From: Bacteroidales bacterium
GTDB lineage: Bacteria > Bacteroidota > Bacteroidia > Bacteroidales > UBA932
NCBI GenBank assembly: GCA_016285215.1
Contig: JAEEQI010000065.1
Coordinates: forward strand, 1-12,262
Direction: 5' to 3'
DNA length: 12,262 nt
Program-made: the position numbers and the translations under genes
Shown here: positions 1-6,981 of the stretch, piece after piece
Position numbering within the stretch: position 1 is the stretch's first letter
Layout of the letters: each line of letters begins with the position of its first letter
Notes under the pieces: generated by a model
What the model saw: only the letters and a program-made list of their open reading frames with translations
What the model was told of the DNA's origin: nothing
The model's database searches: none

Positions 1-33
1 ATATAAATAAATTAAAGTTTAACCAATAAAATC

Positions 34-57
34 GGAATCCATTTTTATTTGGATTTC
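34..57. repeat. Short inverted repeat in AT-rich left edge
   Basis: The arms GGAATCCA (34-41) and TGGATTTC (50-57) can pair over 8 bp with one G-T wobble around an 8-nt loop. The surrounding 1-115 is AT-rich and has no convincing ORF on either strand. It lies downstream of the minus-strand operon terminator. No T-run follows on either side that would make it a clear terminator, so its role is unknown and it may be chance. Confidence 0.25.
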
Positions 58-115
58 AACTGGAAAAACAATATGTAGAACAGTCTGATAATCAAGAAAA
101 AGGAAAGAAATAAAA

Positions 116-145
116 AACCAGGCGGCCGGGAAGGGTCGCCTGGTT
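116..145 (-). terminator. Intrinsic terminator of the left (minus-strand) operon
   Basis: Read on the minus strand, the 9-nt arm AACCAGGCG and the arm CGCCTGGTT pair perfectly. They enclose an A/C mismatch, two further C-G pairs and a C-rich loop. The T-rich tail TTTTTTATTTC follows at once. It lies 21 nt after the stop codon at 167. The core matches the terminator at 12100-12130, with a compensatory base-pair change in the stem. Confidence 0.88.
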
Positions 146-166
146 AGGGAATAGATGGGCCAAACC

Positions 167-676
167 TTAGATGGGGTTGGCTCTCTTGTTGTAGTTGGCC
201 TCGGCGAGAGGGACGATGGGACCGCGGAAGCGGCGGGTGGTACCCTTACCGCTGGGGGTGAAGATCACATCGGCCTGGTTGTCGCCCTTGCGCATCGTGA
301 TCTTGTAAATGCCTTTCCACATACGGCCGGTGACATTCATAGTCAACTTGACGTTGCCCTTCTTGTCCACGTTTACCTCGTATGTAGTGGCTTCACCGAT
401 ATTGTTTTCTCCGTTGTCCGTAATGAAACGGCCGCAACCAAACACATTATCACCTTCCGAAGAAAGGAAATAGTTGTTGTTGTCGTTGCTTTCCGTCTCA
501 CCGTCGGCATTGGTATACTCATCGGGAACCAGCACCCAGGCCTTGGCATTAAGGGCTGCCAGGGTGGCATCATAGCGGGCCTGAGCCTGTGCGGCCTTCT
601 CCTCCTTGGACAATTTCTGTCCAAGGAGAGGAAGAGCGCAAAGCGTCAGGGCTGCAATAAGTGCAAGCTTTTTCAT
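167..676 (-). CDS. Secreted DUF4251 domain protein
   Basis: A 169-residue exported protein. Residues 1-20 form a Sec signal peptide (MKK, hydrophobic ALIAALTLCALPLLG). No lipobox is obvious, so a soluble periplasmic protein is likely. Residues 21-50 are charged and helical (KLSKEEKAAQAQARYDATLA), as in DUF4251 proteins. The C-terminal half holds the family's typical beta-strand pattern: DKKGNVKLTMNVTG at 104-117, YKITMRKGDNQADVIF at 124-139 and RGPIVPL at 151-157. DUF4251 has no assigned biochemical function. The start is set at the ATG at 676, since it begins MKK and gives a clean signal peptide; an in-frame TTG nine bases upstream is less likely. It is the last gene of the operon, 5 nt after the preceding stop, with a terminator 21 nt downstream. 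An antisense frame is open over nearly the same span but looks like a shadow. Confidence 0.85.
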   Translation of the reverse strand: MKKLALIAALTLCALPLLGQKLSKEEKAAQAQARYDATLAALNAKAWVLVPDEYTNADGETESNDNNNYFLSSEGDNVFGCGRFITDNGENNIGEATTYEVNVDKKGNVKLTMNVTGRMWKGIYKITMRKGDNQADVIFTPSGKGTTRRFRGPIVPLAEANYNKRANPI

Positions 677-681
677 TAAAG

Positions 682-1563
682 TCAACGTTTACTACCCCAG
701 AGGGTGATTCCAGCCTTCGGGCTTCCGCCAACAATACCACGGTAAATATGGTTCATACCGGTACCAATATAGGTGGTCCAGTAGTCGTTAGCAATGACTA
801 CATTGCCCTCCTCGTCAATACCGCGGAACCAAAGCTGTTCGTTACCGCTGGAGTTGAAGGTCTCTTTCCAGACCTGGATTTCCTGGCGGATGGTGGCTTC
901 ACCAAAGGCCACAGGGTCGCCGATATTCTGCCAGTTGCCGTCGGCACCGCCACGACCGGTAGCACCTTTGGACTTATCGTGGCACCACTGATACTGGATC
1001 TTTCCAGGATAAGGAGTGCTGGCGTTGCCCTTGAAAGCAAAGTTATAGAAACGGATCGTTGCCAGTGAATCGGAATCGAAAGTACTCAACTGAGGAGTTC
1101 CAGGATTCACCACAAACGGATATTCGGCGTCCAATACCACAGGAGCAGCTTCCAGATCAGAAACAATAACGATAAACCTTCCGGAACTCAGGTTAATGGT
1201 CTGTTCATACATAACCTTATCTGCATTGAAGAAAGTAATCTTAACAGGACCGGCAGGGACAGAGAAAAAACGAGTCGTAACCGTCGACTGAGTAGAAGTT
1301 GATCCGGCAGGAATACCATTGGGAAAGACACTATTAACAGCAACAGATCCAGCGCCAGTAGCACCGTGAACCAGTTTGCCATTCAGGTAGCAAGAATCGA
1401 TACGGGTAGCGGTACCCGCAGCCTTGGGGACAAAGTAACCAATCTGGAACATAGCGTTATTCCCCACGGGGTCGCTGTCTGCAAAACTCATGTCGTGCTT
1501 TTCACATGCGATGAATGCAAGAGTCGCGGCCAGAAAGGCTATAGTATATTTCAAATATTTCAT
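682..1563 (-). CDS. Surface-type lipoprotein with DUF4397-like features
   Basis: A 293-residue predicted lipoprotein. The signal is MKYLKYTIAFLAATLAF with lipobox FIAC, so Cys20 is the lipidated residue. The next residues are EKHD; acidic residues after the cysteine favour surface display in Bacteroidota. The first half (about 37-150) resembles DUF4397: a strand-rich segment with YLNGKLVHG, then FFSVPAGPVKITFF and SSGRFIVIVSD. The second half (about 168-290) starts ATIRFYNFAFKG and holds WQNIGDPV, QLWFRGIDEEGN and IYRGIVGG; it may be a second related beta domain. The family match is by recall of pattern, not search. Its place right after susD, with a 15-nt spacer, is where surface glycan-binding proteins of Sus-type operons usually sit. 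Direct ligand binding is inference. The ATG at 1563 is the only sensible start. Confidence 0.75.
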   Translation of the reverse strand: MKYLKYTIAFLAATLAFIACEKHDMSFADSDPVGNNAMFQIGYFVPKAAGTATRIDSCYLNGKLVHGATGAGSVAVNSVFPNGIPAGSTSTQSTVTTRFFSVPAGPVKITFFNADKVMYEQTINLSSGRFIVIVSDLEAAPVVLDAEYPFVVNPGTPQLSTFDSDSLATIRFYNFAFKGNASTPYPGKIQYQWCHDKSKGATGRGGADGNWQNIGDPVAFGEATIRQEIQVWKETFNSSGNEQLWFRGIDEEGNVVIANDYWTTYIGTGMNHIYRGIVGGSPKAGITLWGSKR

Positions 1564-1578
1564 GATTCTATCAATTAA

Positions 1579-3489
1579 TTACAGAGTCGCAGGAATATCG
1601 CCAGGGTAGGCAAACCAAGGGATAGAGCACTGATAGTTGTCGGCAGCACCGGAAATGGGTTTGAGCGCCTTAAGCGAATTCAAATTCCACATATACTCGG
1701 AGTTGTAGCGAGGACGAACACGGTAACAAGGAGATCCATCATTACGGGAGTCATAATTACCACGGCGATCTTCAACCTGAGCAGGAGCCAGATAGAAACC
1801 CTTGTAAACCTTGGTAGGATCGGTATCCCACTTCTGGTCTACGCTGGAAACATCCCAACCGTTACCCTTGGTAGGATAATCGCCGGTGTACTTGATGTCA
1901 TAGTGGTACTTGCGGAGATCGGTCCAGGCCTCAAGGGCACCCCAAGGCCAGAGGGCAACGAACTTCTGCATCATGATGTGGGAGAGGGTGAAGTCAGCCT
2001 CGGAAAGGCCGTTCACATAAGGACCAGCAAGATAGTCGGAAGCCATAGCGTTGTAAGTAGCCTTGGCAATGGCGCTACCGCCGGGCAGGCCGCCACCCAC
2101 TACATTCTTACCAGCAGCATCCGTGAGAGGCTTACCAGGGTTGAGGTAGTTGCCGGTGAATTCCATATCCAGGGCCACACCCTTCTTGAAGGCGGCCAGG
2201 GCTTCACCCTTGCGGTTAAGTTTCCAGTAGGCTTCAGCCACCTCGAACTGAATCTCGGAAGCGGTGAGGAGGATATAAGGAGCATCGTCACGGAAGATCC
2301 AGCGGCCGCTGCCTTCTACCGTGGTAGAAGGAGTAGCAACGCGGAAACCATAGAGGTTGGGAGCCGTACCGTTAGGGCCGGTGGAGCCGGTGAAACCGGA
2401 ACCAAAATACACCCAATCCATAATGGCATTCTTGTCTTCCATCTGGTCATAGTATTGACTGTCCACGGTGCTGAGCTTGGCAGCAGCACGGGGATCATAG
2501 TGACCGGCCACCTTGGTGGTGTCGCAGATGATCTGCTTGGGGTTCAGCTCAAATTTGGTACGCTTGGAAGTCTTTCCTTCGGCAAGCTTTACCTTGTCAC
2601 CGGTGGCTTCGTCGTACTGGGGAACGGTACCGGTCATAATCTCAACGATAAAGTCGGACTGCCAGTAGCCGTTGGTGAGGTTGCCACGATAAGTACCCCA
2701 GAAGTTGTTGTAAGCACTGAACTGAGCATCGGCTCCGCCGCCGCCACGAGCCACGGTGAAGTTGTCAGCGTTGCTCTCGATTGCCAGGGCAGCGTGGGAC
2801 AGAAGTTCCTCAGCATACTTTTCGCTAAAGTCCTTCTTGTTGGTCAGGGCAGCCAGGTCGCTCACAATCACGGAGTGGGCAAACTTAAGCCACTTGGCTT
2901 TGTCACCCTTGTAGACCAAGTCTCCCTTGGAGAGATAGGTACCGTAGTCGCTGTTGTCTTCCATCTCGAGGTAAGTGATGGCAGCTTTGGCCCATTCACG
3001 GGACTTCTCCATCAGGGTGTACTCGTAATCATAGTCGTGAGCCAGGCGGCCGGGTTCAAAGACCTGAAGAACAGGGGCGTCGGCGTGGTACTTGGCGATG
3101 CAATCCCAGGAGAAAGCCTTGATTGCGTAGCCAATACCGGCCAGGGTCCACTGCTCGGCTTCGATAGCCTGGTTAATCATATTCTCCAGGTTCATACCCT
3201 GAAGCCAGTAGGTCATACGCCACATTTCACCGGCGGCATCGGAGCCGGCATTGTAGTAATGACCAGCAAAGTTAGTATAACTGCTTGTACCCATCATCTG
3301 AGTGAGCGGTCCCAAGGCACGGATGTCCCAGTAGCAGCCCTGATAGGCAGACAGAATGCCGGGCAGATACAAGCCGGCTTCCACATAGTCCGGGGCGTCC
3401 TGGTTGGTGTTAACATCCAGATACTTCTGGCAACCGTTAAAACTGAATACGGTTGCAGCAAGGAGGATAACAGATATAATCTTTTTCAT
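1579..3489 (-). CDS. SusD-like_2 (RagB-type) outer-membrane lipoprotein
   Basis: A 636-residue lid and binding lipoprotein for the SusC encoded just upstream. The signal is MKKIISVILLAATVFSF with lipobox FNGC; Cys20 is lipidated. The mature N-terminus KYLDVNTNQDAP and the following LYLPGIL match the SusD-like_2 group rather than classical SusD. The N-terminal half is helical and TPR-like (SREWAKAAITYLEM, WLKFAHSVIVSDLAAL). The C-terminal part carries the group's hallmarks MMQKFVALWPWGALEAWTDLR (506-526) and RVRPRYNSEYMWN (about 590-602). Length fits the family. I chose the ATG at 3489, which starts MKK; an in-frame TTG 12 nt upstream directly abuts the susC stop and would add four residues to the signal peptide. 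The 12-nt spacer after susC indicates co-translation in one operon. Substrate unknown. Confidence 0.93.
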   Translation of the reverse strand: MKKIISVILLAATVFSFNGCQKYLDVNTNQDAPDYVEAGLYLPGILSAYQGCYWDIRALGPLTQMMGTSSYTNFAGHYYNAGSDAAGEMWRMTYWLQGMNLENMINQAIEAEQWTLAGIGYAIKAFSWDCIAKYHADAPVLQVFEPGRLAHDYDYEYTLMEKSREWAKAAITYLEMEDNSDYGTYLSKGDLVYKGDKAKWLKFAHSVIVSDLAALTNKKDFSEKYAEELLSHAALAIESNADNFTVARGGGGADAQFSAYNNFWGTYRGNLTNGYWQSDFIVEIMTGTVPQYDEATGDKVKLAEGKTSKRTKFELNPKQIICDTTKVAGHYDPRAAAKLSTVDSQYYDQMEDKNAIMDWVYFGSGFTGSTGPNGTAPNLYGFRVATPSTTVEGSGRWIFRDDAPYILLTASEIQFEVAEAYWKLNRKGEALAAFKKGVALDMEFTGNYLNPGKPLTDAAGKNVVGGGLPGGSAIAKATYNAMASDYLAGPYVNGLSEADFTLSHIMMQKFVALWPWGALEAWTDLRKYHYDIKYTGDYPTKGNGWDVSSVDQKWDTDPTKVYKGFYLAPAQVEDRRGNYDSRNDGSPCYRVRPRYNSEYMWNLNSLKALKPISGAADNYQCSIPWFAYPGDIPATL

Positions 3490-3501
3490 GGTCGCGTTCA
3501 A

Positions 3502-6500
3502 TTAAAAGGTCAAATTGAAACCGAAGGCAAAGCCACGAGGGCTGGGGAAGCCCCAGAGGTCGATACCTACGCCACCGGAACCGCCCAGGGAGGCGGAGTT
3601 GGAGTTACAAACAACGTCGATACCGGAGTAGTTGGTGAGGGTCACGAGGTCGGTACCCTTTACCCAAACGCTGGCAGCGGAGAGGAAGTTCTTCGTTGCG
3701 TTCTTGAGCCACTTCTGGGGAACGTTGTAGGAGAGACGGACCTCGGAGAGACGGAGATAGTTCACATTCTTCTCCAGCCAGTCTTCGTCGGTACCGGTAT
3801 AAGTAGTAGAACCAACATTGCTATAGTCAACAGCAATGGTATTAACGGTAGGATTAGCAGTATTCTCCTTACCATCTTTGAGAACGCCCTTGAAGACAAC
3901 AGGATTGGTATTCTCACGTAACTCTACAGACTGCCAGGAGGAACCGGTGCCCATGAGGTCACGCATGGTGCCGTTTACGACGGTAGCGCCAAAACGACCG
4001 GAAGCAACAGCGCTGAGACGGAAGTTCTTCCAGGAGATGTTGGTGGTAAGACCGAACTTGAGCTTGGGCTCACGGTCGCCCATGATAGTCCAGGTAGAGC
4101 TTACCATAGGGAGACCCGTTCTGGGATCGATAAGGACATCACCCTTTTCGTTGCGGTCATAGCCCTTACCGGTCATGGTGGTAATAGGGTTGCCCACGGA
4201 GATACCGTTACGGAGGTTACCGGATACCCATGTGTAGGCGTTATAGTACTCGGACACGTTCTCCGGGAGCTCGGTCACGCAAGAGGTGCTGTGGTCCATA
4301 TTGAGACCCAGGTTCCAGCGGAGACCGTTGGTCAGACGGAGGATGTCGGCGTCGATGTGGAATTCCCAACCATTGGTGGTAAAGGTACCCACGTTCATAT
4401 TATTGAGAACGAAACCGGTAGCATAGGACAGACGGAAAGCAGTGATGTACTGGTTTTCGCACTTGGTCCAGAAGTAAGTGAAGTCCGTGTTAACGCGATC
4501 GTTGAAGAAGCGGCCTTCGAAACCGATTTCATAGGAGGTGGTCATCTCGGGCTTCAGCTGCGGGTTAGGGCCATAGTAGCCATAACGGAAACCACCGCCG
4601 TAATCTTCCGTGGCCTCAAGAGCGGGATAGATGGAGAGCGGAGTTGCATCCTTACCAACCTGCGCGATAGCGCCGCGGAGCTTGAAGTAAGAGACAACAT
4701 CCTGTTCCTTCATAAAAGGAAGCTCGGTGGCTACGAAGGAAGCCTCAACAGCCGGATAGAAGTAGTGGTTGTTGTCCACGGGAAGGGTGGAGGACCAGTC
4801 GTTACGGGCACGGAGCGTCAGGAAGGCCATGTTGTTGTAGCCCAGTTCGGCCTGGGCGGAGATGGCCTGGATGCGACGCAGGGTGGTCTTGGTACGGGTC
4901 TGAATGGTGGCAGGATCGCAGTTTGCCACACTGTAGAAGTCAATCACCTGGAAGTTGGAACCATAGACAGACAGAATCTTGGTGGCATTCTCCTTCTGGT
5001 GGTAACCTACCTGGGCAGAGAAGGTGAACTTGCCCCACTCGTTGTTGTAACCGGCCAGAACGTCGATGGTCTGGTCGCGGTAGGTGGGCTTGGAGAAGTT
5101 CAGGGAACCCTTACCGTAAGAGGCCGAAGTGGGATTACCATAATAAGGATGAGTGTAAACCTTGTACTCACCCACGGAGAAGTCCATACCATAGGTGCCA
5201 CGAATGAAGGTGTGCTTGGTAGGAGTGATGTTCACATTGAAGGAACCCACCATACGGTCGACATCATCGTGGTTGTAGTTCTTATACAGGGCGAACATCG
5301 GGTTCAGGAGGTCAGTATCCGTGTAAAGCTCGGGACGGCTCATGGTTCCATCAGGATTGATGTAGTTGGACATATCGTCGTTCAGGGGCCAACGGGAAGC
5401 ACGGTAGAGAACACCATACAGACCCTTTTCGGCCTTGGTGTTACCCGTGTGCATATACTGGAGGGAAGCGTTGAAGTTGAGCCACTTGGTAACCTGGGCG
5501 CTTCCGGACAGGGTGAAGTTGATACGCTGATAGTCAGTGGTCTTAATCACACCCTTCTGGTCAATGATGGAGGCAGCGCCACGGACGGTGATCTTGTCGG
5601 TACCACCTTCCACGGACACATTGTGCTGCTGGGAGAAACCGGTCTGCAGGAGAGCACCCATATTGTCATAGAGTTTCATGCCTTCCGGATAACGTCCACC
5701 GTAACGGGAAGTGTAATAATAGTTGGTTGTACCGTAGGCACCGTTGGCATACTTGGTCTGAATCTCAGGCAGGCCATAGGCTTTATCCCAACGGAAGGAG
5801 TTGCTGTAGGAAACCTTACCCTTACCGGCCGAACCCTTCTTGGTGGTGATGATGATAGCACCGTTGGAAGCATCGGAACCGTACAGAGCGGCAGCGGCAG
5901 CACCCTTCAGGATGGTCATGGTCTCAATGTCCTCGGGGTTGATATCGTTACCACGGGAGGAGAAGTCCATACCATAGCTGTTCACAGCGTCATCATACGC
6001 AAAGTCACTCTGGGTGCTGAGGGTGGTGTTGTTGATGGGAACACCGTCCACAACATACAGAGGCTGGTTGTTACCGGAGATGGAGGTAGCGGAGCGCAGG
6101 ATTACAGAGGTAGAGGAACCAGGAGCACCACCGGTGGAGGTGATGGTCATACCGGATACACGACCCTGGAGAGCGTCTACGAAGCTTTCACGGCCAGACT
6201 CGGCAATATCCTGAGCCTTAACGCTCTGGACAGAGGCACCCACGGAACGGGCTACACGCTTCATACCGAACTCAGCAGTAACCGTAGCTTCCTGCAGACG
6301 TTCGGAATCTTCCAAGAGGGTAACGTTGATGCTGGTGCGTCCGCGAACGGGCACATCCTGATCGGCATAGCTAAGCGCCGAGTAACGGAGCGTAGCGTTG
6401 CTGGAGACGTTGATGGCATAGTGGCCATCCAGATCGGTGGTGACACCGGTCGAGGTCCCCTTGATCATGACGGCGGCACCCACGATGGGCTCACCGCTTG

Positions 6501-6612
6501 CATCAGTGATCGTTCCCTTCACAGTGATGTTCTGTGCAAAGAGGCTTGCACAGACAAGCAGCATAGCAGCTACTGCTGCCACACGTGCCATAATGCTTTT
6601 TTGAAGAGACAT
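3502..6612 (-). CDS. SusC/RagA-like TonB-dependent transporter (left operon)
   Basis: A 1036-residue outer-membrane transporter. Residues 1-27 are a signal peptide ending SLFAQ; Met8 is a possible later start. Residues 29-100 form a carboxypeptidase-regulatory-like beta domain (VKGTITDASGEPIVGAAVMI). The plug spans about 120-260 and holds DALQGRVSGM, the SusC hallmark QPLYVVDGVPINN (183-195), INPEDIETMTILKGAAAAAL and NGAIIITTKKG. The rest is a 22-strand-type barrel ending in FAFGFNLTF with the terminal Phe expected for BAM insertion. There is no STN domain, so it is not the anti-sigma-linked type. The segment where the TonB box usually lies reads RLQEATVTAEFGMKR and lacks the usual EEVVV core. 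With the partner SusD it should form an SusC2D2 importer. It is the first gene of the operon, behind a long leader of about 190 nt. Confidence 0.95.
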   Translation of the reverse strand: MSLQKSIMARVAAVAAMLLVCASLFAQNITVKGTITDASGEPIVGAAVMIKGTSTGVTTDLDGHYAINVSSNATLRYSALSYADQDVPVRGRTSINVTLLEDSERLQEATVTAEFGMKRVARSVGASVQSVKAQDIAESGRESFVDALQGRVSGMTITSTGGAPGSSTSVILRSATSISGNNQPLYVVDGVPINNTTLSTQSDFAYDDAVNSYGMDFSSRGNDINPEDIETMTILKGAAAAALYGSDASNGAIIITTKKGSAGKGKVSYSNSFRWDKAYGLPEIQTKYANGAYGTTNYYYTSRYGGRYPEGMKLYDNMGALLQTGFSQQHNVSVEGGTDKITVRGAASIIDQKGVIKTTDYQRINFTLSGSAQVTKWLNFNASLQYMHTGNTKAEKGLYGVLYRASRWPLNDDMSNYINPDGTMSRPELYTDTDLLNPMFALYKNYNHDDVDRMVGSFNVNITPTKHTFIRGTYGMDFSVGEYKVYTHPYYGNPTSASYGKGSLNFSKPTYRDQTIDVLAGYNNEWGKFTFSAQVGYHQKENATKILSVYGSNFQVIDFYSVANCDPATIQTRTKTTLRRIQAISAQAELGYNNMAFLTLRARNDWSSTLPVDNNHYFYPAVEASFVATELPFMKEQDVVSYFKLRGAIAQVGKDATPLSIYPALEATEDYGGGFRYGYYGPNPQLKPEMTTSYEIGFEGRFFNDRVNTDFTYFWTKCENQYITAFRLSYATGFVLNNMNVGTFTTNGWEFHIDADILRLTNGLRWNLGLNMDHSTSCVTELPENVSEYYNAYTWVSGNLRNGISVGNPITTMTGKGYDRNEKGDVLIDPRTGLPMVSSTWTIMGDREPKLKFGLTTNISWKNFRLSAVASGRFGATVVNGTMRDLMGTGSSWQSVELRENTNPVVFKGVLKDGKENTANPTVNTIAVDYSNVGSTTYTGTDEDWLEKNVNYLRLSEVRLSYNVPQKWLKNATKNFLSAASVWVKGTDLVTLTNYSGIDVVCNSNSASLGGSGGVGIDLWGFPSPRGFAFGFNLTF

Positions 6613-6695
6613 AAATTAGTTTGATTGGTTAATAATATAGGTAGTAAGTGTATGATACAAGAAATCTTTTCTTCAAGAACTGAAGAAAAGAACAT
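6570..6695 (-). CDS. Possible leader ORF overlapping the susC start
   Basis: A 41-codon ORF starts at ATG 6695-6693 and ends at TAG 6572-6570. It overlaps the first 43 nt of susC in another frame. It is preceded by GGAGG with a 7-nt spacer. The peptide begins MFFSSVLEEK, has a hydrophobic middle (CIIHLLPILL) and ends WHVWQQ. The shared leader motif at 6645-6623 is read inside it, as Leu and Ile codons ending TTA or ATA, which look uncommon in the GC-rich neighbouring genes. Translation through it could affect access to the susC start. It may be chance: Bacteroidota rarely use Shine-Dalgarno sequences, and the plus-strand leader has no equivalent ORF. Confidence 0.3.
   Translation of the reverse strand: MFFSSVLEEKISCIIHLLPILLTNQTNLCLFKKALWHVWQQ
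6623..6645 (-). promoter_or_regulatory. Shared susC leader motif, minus-strand copy
   Basis: A 23-nt sequence on the minus strand starts ACTACCTATATT and ends ATTAACCAATC. It lies 10 nt before the susC ATG at 6612. The same 23 nt occurs without mismatch before the other susC (6982-7004), again close to the ATG. Its position in the 5' untranslated region suggests a translation-initiation or RNA-level control element. The identity is seen; the function is inferred. Confidence 0.8.
6665..6691 (-). promoter_or_regulatory. Perfect hairpin in the left operon leader
   Basis: In transcript orientation the arm TCTTTTCTTCA, a 5-nt loop GTTCT and the arm TGAAGAAAAGA make an 11-bp stem without mismatch. 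It starts one base after the ATG of the possible leader ORF and ends about 50 nt before the susC ATG. No T-run directly follows, so it is a leader structure rather than a clear terminator. Stem strength is modest because it is AT-rich. Confidence 0.6.
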
Positions 6696-6701
6696 AATTT
6701 G

Positions 6702-6710
6702 ACCTCCCTT
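6702..6710 (-). promoter_or_regulatory. Near-perfect Shine-Dalgarno sequence in the leader
   Basis: The minus strand reads AAGGGAGGT, with GGAGG ending 7 nt before the ATG at 6695. None of the main genes in this window that I checked has a comparable site at its start. In Bacteroidota the anti-Shine-Dalgarno is generally little used, so a site this strong in a susC leader stands out. It could serve the leader ORF, act as a decoy, or be coincidental. Confidence 0.5.
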
Positions 6711-6736
6711 GTAGCTTCAATATTTCCGAATATTTA

Positions 6737-6750
6737 GTTAATAAATAGGT
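6737..6750 (-). repeat. Degenerate third copy of the leader motif
   Basis: The minus strand reads ACCTATTTATTAAC, the central part of the shared leader motif with one A deleted. All three copies have ACAC a few bases upstream. It lies about 90 nt upstream of the intact copy, within the predicted 5' leader. In such AT-rich DNA a chance match is possible. Confidence 0.4.
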
Positions 6751-6804
6751 TGTGTGCTAAAATATTAGCAAGCTTAGGTTGTCGGTTTTAGTCAATTCGC
6801 GGAA

Positions 6805-6836
6805 CAAATATAATCTCTTTATACTAAAGAGACAAG
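6805..6836 (-). promoter_or_regulatory. Promoter of the left operon (Bacteroidota type)
   Basis: On the minus strand the -33 element CTTG (6836-6833) is separated by 20 nt from TATATTTG (6812-6805), an exact match to the -7 consensus TAnnTTTG. An A/T-rich tract lies upstream. Transcription should start near 6801, giving a leader of about 190 nt before the susC ATG at 6612. Confidence 0.75.
6814..6832. promoter_or_regulatory. Palindromic candidate operator inside the promoter spacer
   Basis: TCTCTTTA and TAAAGAGA are exact inverted repeats around the 3-nt centre TAC. This 19-bp palindrome fills all but one base of the 20-bp spacer between the -33 and -7 boxes of the left operon. A dimeric regulator bound here would lie directly under RNA polymerase, as repressors and MerR-type activators do. 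No regulator is encoded in the window, so the binding protein is unknown. Confidence 0.55.
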
Positions 6837-6919
6837 AAAAAAGTAAATTTTTTTATTTATTATAATCAAAAAAGGGCCGCTATTTGCACCAAAACAAAAA
6901 CAAAATTTTTTAAAAAAGT

Positions 6920-6951
6920 CTTGCTTGTTTAGTGAAATAGCTCTAAATTAG
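6920..6951 (+). promoter_or_regulatory. Likely promoter of the right operon
   Basis: CTTG (6920-6923), a 20-nt spacer and TAAATTAG (6944-6951) match the TAnnTTTG box with one mismatch and use the same spacing and -33 sequence as the opposite promoter. A second candidate -7 box CAAATTTG (6955-6962) has no well-spaced -33. A start near 6955 would give a short leader of about 58 nt. Confidence 0.45.
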
Positions 6952-6981
6952 CAACAAATTTGGCTAAAGCCTAAACCTAAC

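Noticed and set aside
19..27. TTAACCAAT, a 9-nt piece of the susC leader motif, at the left edge on the plus strand
   Set aside because: No start codon with a sustained ORF follows, and nine bases of AT-rich sequence are easily matched by chance.
3487..3501. TTG as start of the left susD (and likewise TTG at 685 and 10294 for the DUF4251 and right susD genes)
   Set aside because: In each case an ATG 9-12 nt downstream begins a standard MKK signal peptide, so the ATG is the better start.
4291..6624. A 777-codon open frame on the plus strand opposite the left susC, and similar long frames at 1903-3921 (+), 7631-8824 (-) and 8948-10168 (-)
   Set aside because: They lie antisense to well-supported SusC/SusD genes, are rich in Val, Gly and His with no recognisable domain, and arise from the GC-rich third positions of the sense genes. 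No promoter or start signal supports them.
6955..6962. CAAATTTG as an alternative -7 box for the right operon
   Set aside because: No TTG-type -33 element lies at the usual spacing, whereas CTTG-N20-TAAATTAG just upstream matches the spacing of the opposite promoter.
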